A DNA stretch of 37,940 nt from Candidatus Aminicenantota bacterium (GTDB lineage: Bacteria; Acidobacteriota; Aminicenantia; JAMOAD01), in contig JALVQI010000111.1 of assembly GCA_027031485.1 (NCBI GenBank), positions 1 to 37,940 on the forward strand, written 5' to 3'. Shown in pieces: positions 25,382 through 33,020 of this stretch (the stretch's first letter is position 1; every line of letters starts with the position of its first letter). Below the pieces are notes generated by a model. That model was given only the letters and a program-made list of their open reading frames with translations, did not search any database and had not been told where the DNA came from. The position numbers were made by a program, and so were the translations under genes.

Positions 25382-26716
25382 TTACTTTTCAATAACTTCC
25401 CAGCGTCCACCTTTTTTCGGTCCAACCCTTCTCAATCTCCCCTGAGATTTTAGATTTGATATGATTTTTTCGATTGCTCTTTGGGTTAAATTCAAGTTCT
25501 CTGCCAAATTTTTAATTGTGATTTCAGGATTTTTTTTCATCAGAGTAATTACCTTTTCCGAACTTTTTTCCGAACTTTTTTCCGAACTTTTATCCGAACT
25601 CACCATACGGATAGCCTCATTGCCTTTCTCTCTCTTTATTACGACTCTGAAGCTATCTTCTTCATCTTCAAACAAAACAGTTTCTCCAAGTACTTTCTTC
25701 ACTCTGTTTATTCCTGAACCTATTTTTTCCACCAACCCTATACGGTATGTAAGGTCTGCAAGTAGAGGGTTTCGTGTCAGAGATTTTTTACCGAGCAATT
25801 TTTTGTCAAATAGAAGACCTCCTGGATTAGATATTTCAACTCTGTCTTTGAATATTTCTATCATAATCCTCCCCTCACTGAAATAGTCTCTATGAACCAT
25901 GGCATTTAAAACAAGTTCACGAAGAACCTCAGGTGGAATTTCCGGAATATCTTGCCTTTTTAATCCTTTAATAACAGATCTTATTCTGAGATTCCTTGAA
26001 AGAAATTTTATAACACCTTCAAGGTTGCTTATAAAATCCAATTCAAAGTCCTCTCTATCAAGCACATCAACCCGTTCATAACCTTGATATAACACAGCTG
26101 TAATTACAGAGTTCAAGAAAAATTTTTTAATGGAGTTAGCAAAGAAAAGTACTCCGGCATTGGTCAATTTATTGTCTTGGAGAAGGTTAAGATTGATGAG
26201 AATATGCTTTCGTGAAAGGCTTTTATCAATGTTTGCACTTTTCACGAACCTTGAAAAGGCGTCTGTATTGAAATCCCTTTTGAAACTAAATTTATTATTC
26301 AATTTTCTGTCAAATCTTATAAGATTAGTTTTCTGAAAAAATGCCCTTATCTCTTCCCTCGTAAGGCGTTGTGAATTTGCTCCCTGTCTTAAATAACATT
26401 TCCCGCCTACAAAATAAGGTTTTTCCTTGCCTTCTGGCACATAAATCACGGTGAGTTTTCCAACCTGCTCAATTTCTATCAGCAGAGCAGGCTCCAGGTT
26501 TCTTGCATAATTTTGTATTTGTGATTTTGTATAGTTAGTTAATTTGAATCCTTTAATTTCATTGGTGCTGTCCTTAATACCCAAAATTATCTTCCCGCCT
26601 GAGGAATTGGCAAATGCGCAAATGTGCTTTGCAATGGAATCGTTTAATCTTTCTTTAAACTCAATAGTGTAACCTTCGCCAATCTTAATTAACTCAAGTA
26701 ATTTTTCATATCTCAT
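25382..26716 (-). CDS. AlbA_2/HATPase_c_4 ATP-binding regulator
   Basis: 444 residues. An N-terminal Schlafen-type AlbA_2 domain (about 10-115) shows GYTIEFKERLND, CAFANSSGGKIILGI and CYLRQGANSQRLTREEI. A GHKL ATPase part (about 260-365) has PPEVLRELVLNAMVHRDY, IEISNPGGL-like VEISNPGGLLF and IGSGINRV. The C-terminal 60 residues form a winged helix (IKNLAENLNLTQRAIEKIISNLKSQG). These are common putative transcriptional regulators or defence-related proteins of unknown target. A linker of SSEK repeats joins ATPase and winged helix. It stands alone between the cit and hicBA units, with a gene-poor upstream gap (26717-26949) in which I see only the hicB promoter. Confidence 0.85.
   Translation of the reverse strand: MRYEKLLELIKIGEGYTIEFKERLNDSIAKHICAFANSSGGKIILGIKDSTNEIKGFKLTNYTKSQIQNYARNLEPALLIEIEQVGKLTVIYVPEGKEKPYFVGGKCYLRQGANSQRLTREEIRAFFQKTNLIRFDRKLNNKFSFKRDFNTDAFSRFVKSANIDKSLSRKHILINLNLLQDNKLTNAGVLFFANSIKKFFLNSVITAVLYQGYERVDVLDREDFELDFISNLEGVIKFLSRNLRIRSVIKGLKRQDIPEIPPEVLRELVLNAMVHRDYFSEGRIMIEIFKDRVEISNPGGLLFDKKLLGKKSLTRNPLLADLTYRIGLVEKIGSGINRVKKVLGETVLFEDEEDSFRVVIKREKGNEAIRMVSSDKSSEKSSEKSSEKVITLMKKNPEITIKNLAENLNLTQRAIEKIISNLKSQGRLRRVGPKKGGRWEVIEK
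25553..25601 (-). repeat. 12-bp in-frame tandem repeat (SSEK linker)
   Basis: CCGAAC recurs exactly every 12 nt (25558, 25570, 25582, 25594) within T-rich units, coding for four-residue SSEK/SSDK repeats. Unit gain or loss would change linker length by four residues without breaking the frame. Confidence 0.85.
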
Positions 26717-26902
26717 TTTTATCTCTGCTTTGTTTTTGTTTCCTATTTACAAACTTTCCCGATAAATAAAACTGCCTCATAACTTTTTTAAGCATCTTAT
26801 ATTTTCCCTTTAATCACTTCCAAATCCCTCCATTAAATAAAAATTTTTATAATTAACTTATTTAATAGTATATACAAAAAAAGGAAAATAGAAAAGTTAA
26901 GA

Positions 26903-26930
26903 TTGCCATATTTCAAAAAAATGCTATAAT
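26903..26930 (+). promoter_or_regulatory. Promoter of hicB
   Basis: TTGCCA (26903-26908), 16 nt, TATAAT (26925-26930) preceded by TGC (extended -10). The 19 bases CAAAAAAATGCTATAATAA (26914-26932) are identical to those before the antitoxin-like gene at 36684. Confidence 0.7.
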
Positions 26931-26949
26931 AAAATATACGGAGGGAGAA

Positions 26950-27189
26950 ATGGAAATCGTAATGAAATTAAAAATTGAAAAACTTCCCGAAGGTGTTTAT
27001 TTAGCAACAAGTGATGAGGTGCCGGGATTAGTTGCTCAAGGAAGAACTATAGATGAAACCGTGGAAATAGCAAAAGATGTTGCAAGAAAATTATATGAAT
27101 TATATATAGAGAGAGGAGAAGAGCCTCCTTTTAAGATAAGTTCAAAAAATAAATTAACTTTAAATGTGGCGGTAGCTTTGGGAGCATAG
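26950..27189 (+). CDS. hicB: HicB-family antitoxin
   Basis: 79 residues. HicB proteins bind and block the HicA mRNA interferase. The sequence MKLKIEKLPEGVYLATSDEVPGLVAQGRT-x3-ETVEIAKDVARKLYELY is the short, partly folded HicB type. GGAGGGAG lies 3-10 nt before the ATG at 26950. In many short-HicB loci the antitoxin gene comes first, as here. Its toxin partner downstream is interrupted by a stop codon, so the antitoxin may now be unopposed or may serve only as a repressor. Confidence 0.88.
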   Translation: MEIVMKLKIEKLPEGVYLATSDEVPGLVAQGRTIDETVEIAKDVARKLYELYIERGEEPPFKISSKNKLTLNVAVALGA

Positions 27190-27193
27190 TTTT

Positions 27194-27412
27194 GGAAGAT
27201 TGTCGGGATTTAGGTATAAGGAAATTGTGTAAATTGAAAAATTAGGTTTTAAATTTGACAGATTTGCAAAAGGTTCTCATGAAAGCTGGATAGATTTGTC
27301 AACAGGGAAAAGAACCACTATTCCAAATCATCCGGGAGATATCCCAGAAGGAACTTTAAGAGCTATTCTGAAGCAAGCAAACATTGAAATTGAAGAATTC
27401 TTGAGCACTTAA
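27194..27412 (+). pseudogene. hicA: hicA toxin pseudogene with an in-frame stop
   Basis: One continuous frame reads GRLSGFRYKEIV, stop, IEKLGFKFDRFAKGSHESW, TGKRTTIPNHPGDIPEGTLRAILKQA and ends EEFLST at the TAA 27410-27412. This is HicA: the catalytic GSH and the RTTIPNHPG block are intact. A TAA at 27230-27232 replaces what is a lysine codon in the family (AAA to TAA is one change). The usual ATG also seems lost (TTTGGAAGA); TTG 27200 is the only nearby start. A restart after the stop lacks a start codon. I infer a dead toxin. Confidence 0.75.
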
Positions 27413-27516
27413 ACTTTATCATTAAATATTTTCTTTAAAATAAAAAGAATACTACAAAGAATATAAAGGGTTCTTTTATTTTTTATGACATTATTATTTA
27501 TAATTTGTTTTCTTTT

Positions 27517-28029
27517 TCATATTTCATTAATAAATTTAAAAACAAGTCCGTAAAAAACAGATAAAACTATCATAACAACAGTTAGTATGATTACATACTT
27601 TAAGCCAAAATAGATAATCATCATCGGAAGGAGTTGCAGTTTGATTGCTCTGTTGAAGATAAATACAGCTATTATTTCATCCTTTACTCCATTCTCTTTT
27701 AATTCTTTTAAAATAGGATACCAGAGATATATTGAACCTGTTGAGAGAATACCTGTAAGAATGGAAACTCCCCATAGAACAATATTTTTCTGCTTTTTTA
27801 AAAGGCTTGCCATTTTTTTAACAGGAAAGAAAAGCTCAAGTAAAAACATAAAAACAAAGATTAAGATCAATACAGGCAAAATCTTAGCTAATAAATTCAA
27901 GATATTTCTATTGAGTAAACCTCTTTTATTAGGAGATGCTATTAAAAAAAACATATAAACTAAAATTGATAATAATAAAAAAAGATAATTAAATCCCTTT
28001 TTCTTTTGTTTCTTTTGTTTTTCTTTCAT
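27517..28029 (-). CDS. Permease, C-terminal half (ArsP/DUF318-like)
   Basis: 170 residues: a lysine-rich start, then four or five hydrophobic helices with LLELFFPVKKMASLLK, GILSTGSIYLWYPILKELKENGV and FIFNRAIKLQLLPMMIIYFG. The segment GxLSTGxxYLWYP mirrors the permease motif of the two-domain DUF318/ArsP-type permeases, which export arsenicals or other solutes. Here each half is a separate gene: the preceding gene carries the matching half and the two overlap as ATGA. With the CDF transporter upstream, it forms a probable metal or metalloid export operon. A 100-nt AT-rich gap with no feature follows. Confidence 0.6.
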   Translation of the reverse strand: MKEKQKKQKKKGFNYLFLLLSILVYMFFLIASPNKRGLLNRNILNLLAKILPVLILIFVFMFLLELFFPVKKMASLLKKQKNIVLWGVSILTGILSTGSIYLWYPILKELKENGVKDEIIAVFIFNRAIKLQLLPMMIIYFGLKYVIILTVVMIVLSVFYGLVFKFINEI

Positions 28030-28484
28030 AGTATTTTAAATATGAAAACAGTTATAATAGCTACAATAATTGAAAAAATAAAGCTTAGGATATTCCTCAG
28101 TATTGAAAATTTTTTACCTAAAAACATCATTTCAGCGGGAATTGACAAAAAACCAACAGTAATCCATGAAACCAGAAAAGCAGTGACAGCAACAAGTCCA
28201 ACACCGTTTTTTAATAGCTCTCCTCCTATTATATAACTGTTTATTGGATTTCCGGCAAAAACAGAGCCGAATAGAGCACCGATTAGGGGGTCAAGAAGAT
28301 TATGATGAAAAAAACTGTTTATAAATTTTTTCGGAACAAAGGTATTGAAAATACCCATTAGAATAATTACTCCTGTGATAATCGGTGAGGCAAATAAAAT
28401 TGAGTTAAAAGCCTTTTTAAAAGCTTTGTTAAAATCAAATTTTCTGTCTTGAGTTTTAGGACTCTTTTTTTCACTATTTTTCAC
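28026..28484 (-). CDS. Permease, N-terminal half (ArsP/DUF318-like)
   Basis: 152 residues from GTG 28484, which has GAGG 6 nt upstream within the end of the CDF gene; a longer frame starting at 28544 would overlap that gene by 71 nt and is rejected. After a charged start come four hydrophobic helices. The core GALFGSVFAGNPINSYIIGGELLKNGVG and WITVGFLSIPAEMMFLGKKFSILRN matches the permease half seen in DUF318/ArsP proteins (S-AGNP-x-SYIIGGELL, PAE-x5-GKKF). The transported substrate is unknown; being downstream of a CDF exporter suggests a metal or metalloid. It overlaps both neighbours, so the three genes are cotranslated. Confidence 0.65.
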   Translation of the reverse strand: MKNSEKKSPKTQDRKFDFNKAFKKAFNSILFASPIITGVIILMGIFNTFVPKKFINSFFHHNLLDPLIGALFGSVFAGNPINSYIIGGELLKNGVGLVAVTAFLVSWITVGFLSIPAEMMFLGKKFSILRNILSFIFSIIVAIITVFIFKIL

Positions 28485-29370
28485 AGAGGACCTCTTCATT
28501 TTCGCAGATTTCATCTTTTTCAATTTGTAAAACCGTATGCTCAATATGATATTTTGTTTTCAGCATATTGTTTATTTCTTTTAAAATATCATCGGATTTA
28601 CTATCATTTTTGACTTTAATATGAGCTGAAAGGAAAACCTCTTCGGAATCTATGCTCCAGATGTGCAAATCATGAATGTTTGTTATATCAGAGATTTTTT
28701 TAATAGATTCGACAATCTCTTTCATATTAATATTTTCAGGAACGCCTGTCATAAAAATATGAACTGTGCTTTTAATTATCTTGTAGCCGCTAAAGAGCAT
28801 CATTACTGCAATAATCAAAGAAGCAATAATATCAAAGATATAAAATCTAGTAAAAAAAATAAAAACAGCAGAAACAATTACAATGACAGAGGAGAGTGTA
28901 TCATAAAAAAGGTGAAGATATGCAGCCTTCATATTTATATTTTCATCTTTATGGGAACGGAGTAGAACAATTGAAAAAAGATTACCCAAAAGTCCTATAA
29001 AACCTATGATAAGCATTAATCCTGTGGTAATGGGGGAGGGATGACCAATTTTGTGTATACCTTCTATTATAATTAGTATTCCTAAAACAATAAGAGTTAT
29101 GGCATTGATTAGTGCCGTAAAAACCTTTATTCTCTTAAAACCGAAGCTGTGTTTATAATCAGCTTTTTTCCTGCTGAAAATTTCACCGACATATCCTAAA
29201 ATCAGAGATACAACATCCGAAAAATTATGTCCGGCATCGGAAAGCAGAGAAAGACTTCCCGAAATTAATCCTCCGATAAACTCCGTAAGGGTAATGATAG
29301 TGTTTAAAACAATTGAAAGAAAAAGATTCTTTACCCTTTTGTTTGAATGATTATGGCTATGATTATGCAT
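28474..29370 (-). CDS. Cation diffusion facilitator (CzcD/ZitB-like metal exporter)
   Basis: 298 residues. CDF proteins export Zn2+, Cd2+, Co2+ or Mn2+ in exchange for protons. Seen: a His-rich start (HNHSHNHSN), six hydrophobic helices, the metal site in TM2 SDAGHNFSD, the TM5 HLFYDTLSS and the C-terminal cytoplasmic domain with DLHIWSIDSEEVFLSAHI and HTVLQIE. His-Asp pairs in TM2 and TM5 suggest zinc or cadmium. First gene of a three-gene operon with the split permease. No ribosome site precedes the ATG; an extended -10 box ends 5 nt before it. Two strong palindromes upstream may be operators. Confidence 0.92.
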   Translation of the reverse strand: MHNHSHNHSNKRVKNLFLSIVLNTIITLTEFIGGLISGSLSLLSDAGHNFSDVVSLILGYVGEIFSRKKADYKHSFGFKRIKVFTALINAITLIVLGILIIIEGIHKIGHPSPITTGLMLIIGFIGLLGNLFSIVLLRSHKDENINMKAAYLHLFYDTLSSVIVIVSAVFIFFTRFYIFDIIASLIIAVMMLFSGYKIIKSTVHIFMTGVPENINMKEIVESIKKISDITNIHDLHIWSIDSEEVFLSAHIKVKNDSKSDDILKEINNMLKTKYHIEHTVLQIEKDEICENEEVLCEK

Positions 29371-29375
29371 TTCAA

Positions 29376-29384
29376 ATTATAGCA
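29376..29384 (-). promoter_or_regulatory. Candidate leaderless promoter of the CDF operon
   Basis: Minus-strand TGCTATAAT (29384-29376), an extended -10 with a perfect TATAAT, five bases before the ATG at 29370. No good -35 is visible, as is usual for extended -10 promoters. Confidence 0.5.
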
Positions 29385-29470
29385 TAAATGGATTAGTCAT
29401 AGTAATTATAAAGAAAATCAAAGCTTATTAAAAATAAGGTATTTTTTTTATGATTAAACTCTTCCTTTCG

Positions 29471-29487
29471 ATGCAATTTTATTGCAT
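29471..29487. promoter_or_regulatory. Palindrome upstream of the CDF operon
   Basis: ATGCAAT-TTT-ATTGCAT, seven perfect pairs around three T. It lies about 100 bp upstream of the CDF start and 33 bp from a second, longer palindrome. Operator-like; no regulator gene is adjacent. Confidence 0.4.
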
Positions 29488-29519
29488 TATCATCTCTACT
29501 TAACAAAAAATAGTATTTT

Positions 29520-29539
29520 TTGTATAGTATACTATACAA
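29520..29539. promoter_or_regulatory. Perfect 20-bp palindrome, probable operator
   Basis: TTGTATAGTATACTATACAA is an exact palindrome with no loop and little GC, so it is a protein-binding site type rather than a terminator. It lies about 150 bp upstream of the CDF gene and 52 bp downstream of the SDR stop. The GTATAGTATAC core resembles GntR- or PadR-type sites in shape only. Confidence 0.5.
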
Positions 29540-29590
29540 ATTATATTATTTTTTGACTAATAGGCCATATTATATAAAAAAATATTATCC

Positions 29591-30412
29591 CTATATATTA
29601 AATTCTATTCCGGTTAACTTTTCACTAATCTCCCATAGTTTTTTTCTTATCTCTTTGTCATATGCTATGGAGGCAGGCTCTGAGATTCTCTGATTGGAAA
29701 AGTATTTGCCTGTGATATTTGAAACTTCAGGAGATGAGGCAAGATAAACCGATGTTTTAGCTCCCTCTACAACTGATCCTCCGCCAAATCCCCAGCCTTC
29801 TCTTAATAGTTTTGTATTTATAACTCCCGGATGAAGACAGTTTACGGTTATTTCATAATCTTTCAGCTTTTCCGCCAGTTCAAATGTGAAAAGAATATTT
29901 GCAAGTTTTGAGAGCGAATAGGCTTCATAACCACTATATCCTCTCTCTCCCTGAAGATTGGAAAAGTCTATTGAGGACGAGTGCGCCATTGAGCTTACAT
30001 TAACAATTCTTGAAGGACTGGATTTTTTCAAAAGTGGTAGAAGCAGATATGTTAAATAAAATGGTGCAAGATGATTTACCGCAAAGGTAAGCTCATAACC
30101 ATCCTCCGAAAGTATCCTTTTATGGGAAAATATTCCTGCATTGTTTATCAAAACTTTCAATTCACTCTCATTCTCTAAAATCTCATCTGCCATCCTCTTT
30201 ACATCTTTAAAGGAAGAGAAATCAGCTTTATAGTATTTAATCTCTCCGTATTTTGAAAATTCTTTCTTCGTTTTTTCAAGTTTTTTCAAGTCTTTGCCAT
30301 GGATTAAAACCTTTGCTCCTCTCTTTAAAAGTTCAAGGGCTGTCTGTTTTCCTATTCCATCGGTAGAGCCTGTTACAAGAATGGTTTTATCCTTTATATC
30401 CCATTTCCCCAT
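29591..30412 (-). CDS. Short-chain dehydrogenase/reductase (retinol-dehydrogenase-like)
   Basis: 273 residues of the classical SDR family. Seen: the cofactor loop TGSTDGIGKQTA, the Asp-containing YYKADFSS, the NNAGIF motif, the catalytic serine in IVNVSSMAHSS and the YEAYSLSKLAN active site, then LHPGVINTKL. The WGFGGGSVVEGAKTSVYLASSPEVSNITGKYF tail is that of retinol-dehydrogenase-like members, which oxidise or reduce hydrophobic alcohols and ketones. The substrate is unknown. GAGG lies 7 nt before the ATG and the upstream peptidase gene ends 11 nt before, so the two are probably cotranscribed. Confidence 0.88.
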   Translation of the reverse strand: MGKWDIKDKTILVTGSTDGIGKQTALELLKRGAKVLIHGKDLKKLEKTKKEFSKYGEIKYYKADFSSFKDVKRMADEILENESELKVLINNAGIFSHKRILSEDGYELTFAVNHLAPFYLTYLLLPLLKKSSPSRIVNVSSMAHSSSIDFSNLQGERGYSGYEAYSLSKLANILFTFELAEKLKDYEITVNCLHPGVINTKLLREGWGFGGGSVVEGAKTSVYLASSPEVSNITGKYFSNQRISEPASIAYDKEIRKKLWEISEKLTGIEFNI

Positions 30413-30423
30413 TTTAAACCTCT

Positions 30424-32958
30424 TTAATTTTTAACTTCTCCCAGATGTTTTGCAAACCATGTGGAGAATTTTTTATAAGTGCTTTTATTTTTAACTGCTC
30501 CTCCGAGTCCGTGTTTTCCCTCGGGATCAAGGAATAGATCAACAAGACTCTCTTTCCCGGCTTCAAGAAAGGCTCTGTACATATTGACAGTATCCTGATA
30601 GAGAACATTCGGATCCACCATTCCATGAACCATTAAGAGCGGATGTTTAAGATTTTTTGCAAGAGGAATGAGCGAATACTTTCTCATTGTCAGTTTACCT
30701 CTAACGGATTTTCCTATTGTGGCTCCCGTGTACCAGGAGTTATAATTTTCCCACTGAGTAGGGGGAGCAGCCGATATTCCGCAGGCAAAAGTATCAGGGC
30801 TTGTTAACATTGTATAGAGAGTCTGAAATCCTCCGAAACTCCAGCCGTGAAGTCCCAATCTTTTTATATCAACACCAAATCCTGTTTTAATATGCTTTAC
30901 AAGATCTTCAAGATCCTCTGTCTGCGGTTTTCCCGGATGCTGCCAGTTTGCCTCATTGAATTTTTTCCCGTATCCTGACTGTCCTCTCGGATCAATATCT
31001 ATTGCAACATAGCCGTATTTTAATGCCATAAACATCTGGAAAAAGTATGAAAGTGAGCTGAAGTTATCCATTTCAACAGTATGTCTTCTACCAAGAGGAC
31101 CTCCGTAAAGGTAAATTATGGCGGGTCTTTTGTCAGTGGGTTTCCAACCGATCGGTTTAAATATCATTCCGTGAATCGTATCTCCGTATCTGTTTTTGTA
31201 TGTGAAAAGTTTGGGTTTCAGAATATTTATTTTTGCAAGCTCAGGGCTGTGGCTATTGGTAAGGACCTTTTTTCTTCTGTTTTTGATATTTATTATATAG
31301 AGTTCGGGAGGCTTATACCAACTCCCGAAAACAGAGGCAAGCCATTTTCCGTTCTTTGAAACAGCTGTTTCTCTGTGAACTCCATTAGTAAGCCCTATAT
31401 TGTCTAACTTACCTGTCCTTAAATTTAATCTGTAAACTCCGTACATAGCAGGATCCTGTTTATCAGAGATCAGATACATATATTTTCCATCCCTTGAAAA
31501 ATCAATAATCGGAAAGCTTTCAAACTTACCCTTTATAAGTTCTCTCTTATTCTTTGTTTTCAGGTCAAAGATAAAGGGCTGTCTGAATCCCTCTTTGTTA
31601 AACAGGATTGCCACAAGGCTTTTGCTATCCGGAGTGAATCTTATATTGTTATAATAGTTGGATTTATAGCCTATGCTCTCCTTCATCTTAAAAAAAAGCT
31701 CTGGCTTTTTCTTCACTGTATCACCGACCCAGATTTTAAGATCTCCCTTTTCTCTTTCCCATGTCATAAATGCAAAATGTTTGCTATCCTTACTCCATCT
31801 TATTTCACTGAATTCATACCAGATATCTCCTCCCGGAATTTTAAACATAGGTTCAGGCTGTTTTCCGTAATTTGTTTCTCCAATTCTTCTTAAATAAAAT
31901 CTGTATTCCGGTTCATTTCTTTTCATCTCCGTTGTCTGCCTTTTTACTGTAAAAGCTTTTGCAAATCTGTCTTTATAGCTCATTATCTGAACATCTCTAT
32001 ATGCGGGTTTTCCTTTTCTACGGGAAGCAACTATGATTATCCATCTATCATTCGGAGAAATAAATGTTTCCTCTATTTTAAATCTTTTCTTTTCATCCTT
32101 TCCCTTTTCAAGCTTATGATTTATCTGAAGAATATAGGAGGAACCGAACATTACCCTGTAAACACTGTTTCCCTTTCTGTAATAATAGCCTTTACCATTT
32201 CCCGTGTATGAAATAATCCTCTCTTTTTCATCTGTCATTGTTAATCTCTGAATTTTGTTTTTTGAAGGGAAATATCTGAAAAGATCCCCTCTGTATTCAA
32301 ATATAAGCTCAGGTGCTTTTTTTGACCATACATAGTTTGATACACCGGGATAAAGGTCTGATCTTTTAACCTTCTCTTTTTCCTTCTTTTCTTTAAGCTT
32401 ATCCCTTAATTCCCAGAGTTCAAGCTCTTTTTTCTGCTTTTTTATCTTTTCTTTTTCCTTTTTACCTTTTTCTGATTTATCCTTTTTGTTTTCCTTTTCC
32501 CTCTTTTCAAGCTCCTTTTTAAGCTCGGCTATTTCCTCCTTTTCAAATTTTGAAAGGTCAACCTTTTTACCTTCCAAAAACTCCTTTTGAAGATAGTATT
32601 TTTCCTGCAAGATTTTATCCTCTTTTCTCTTCTGCTTCTCCTTTTCCAAAAACTTTTCATATGTTTCGGGAGTCTCAAACCTTTTCATAATTTCAAGGGA
32701 TGTTACCCTTCTTGTTTTCCCTGTTTTTGTATCATAAATATAGAGATCATAGCCGAATTCATCGTATGGATTCCAGAGATATGCTAAATATCTTCCGTTT
32801 TCGGAAAATTTTATAAGTCTTGCTCTTTTACCAAGAGGAGATTTAACCTTATAAAAATCCTCTATGCTCAGTTTTTTATAATCAATTTTTTGAGCAACAG
32901 AGAAAGATAATACAAAACCTGAAACCAATAAAACAATGAAAAATTTCCTTAATCTCAT
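30424..32958 (-). CDS. Secreted S9 prolyl-oligopeptidase-family serine peptidase (DPP-like)
   Basis: 844 residues from ATG 32958, placed 5 nt after GGAGG (an ATG three bases earlier is too close). A signal peptide (FFIVLLVSGFVLSFSVA) targets it out of the cytoplasm. Residues about 30-560 form a beta-propeller, and the C-terminal alpha/beta hydrolase has HGWSFGGFQ (catalytic Ser), VHGMVDPN (Asp) and EGKHGLGG (His). Family members cleave dipeptides or oligopeptides, often after proline. Odd: a stretch of about 100 residues (about 105-205), nearly all Lys and Glu, is inserted in the first propeller blades and should form a long charged coil. It likely feeds peptide use. Confidence 0.9.
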   Translation of the reverse strand: MRLRKFFIVLLVSGFVLSFSVAQKIDYKKLSIEDFYKVKSPLGKRARLIKFSENGRYLAYLWNPYDEFGYDLYIYDTKTGKTRRVTSLEIMKRFETPETYEKFLEKEKQKRKEDKILQEKYYLQKEFLEGKKVDLSKFEKEEIAELKKELEKREKENKKDKSEKGKKEKEKIKKQKKELELWELRDKLKEKKEKEKVKRSDLYPGVSNYVWSKKAPELIFEYRGDLFRYFPSKNKIQRLTMTDEKERIISYTGNGKGYYYRKGNSVYRVMFGSSYILQINHKLEKGKDEKKRFKIEETFISPNDRWIIIVASRRKGKPAYRDVQIMSYKDRFAKAFTVKRQTTEMKRNEPEYRFYLRRIGETNYGKQPEPMFKIPGGDIWYEFSEIRWSKDSKHFAFMTWEREKGDLKIWVGDTVKKKPELFFKMKESIGYKSNYYNNIRFTPDSKSLVAILFNKEGFRQPFIFDLKTKNKRELIKGKFESFPIIDFSRDGKYMYLISDKQDPAMYGVYRLNLRTGKLDNIGLTNGVHRETAVSKNGKWLASVFGSWYKPPELYIINIKNRRKKVLTNSHSPELAKINILKPKLFTYKNRYGDTIHGMIFKPIGWKPTDKRPAIIYLYGGPLGRRHTVEMDNFSSLSYFFQMFMALKYGYVAIDIDPRGQSGYGKKFNEANWQHPGKPQTEDLEDLVKHIKTGFGVDIKRLGLHGWSFGGFQTLYTMLTSPDTFACGISAAPPTQWENYNSWYTGATIGKSVRGKLTMRKYSLIPLAKNLKHPLLMVHGMVDPNVLYQDTVNMYRAFLEAGKESLVDLFLDPEGKHGLGGAVKNKSTYKKFSTWFAKHLGEVKN

Positions 32959-33020
32959 CATATCCTCCGAAAGTTTATAATAATTTAAATACGAATCTCA
33001 CTATAAAAAGGTTTGTTAAA

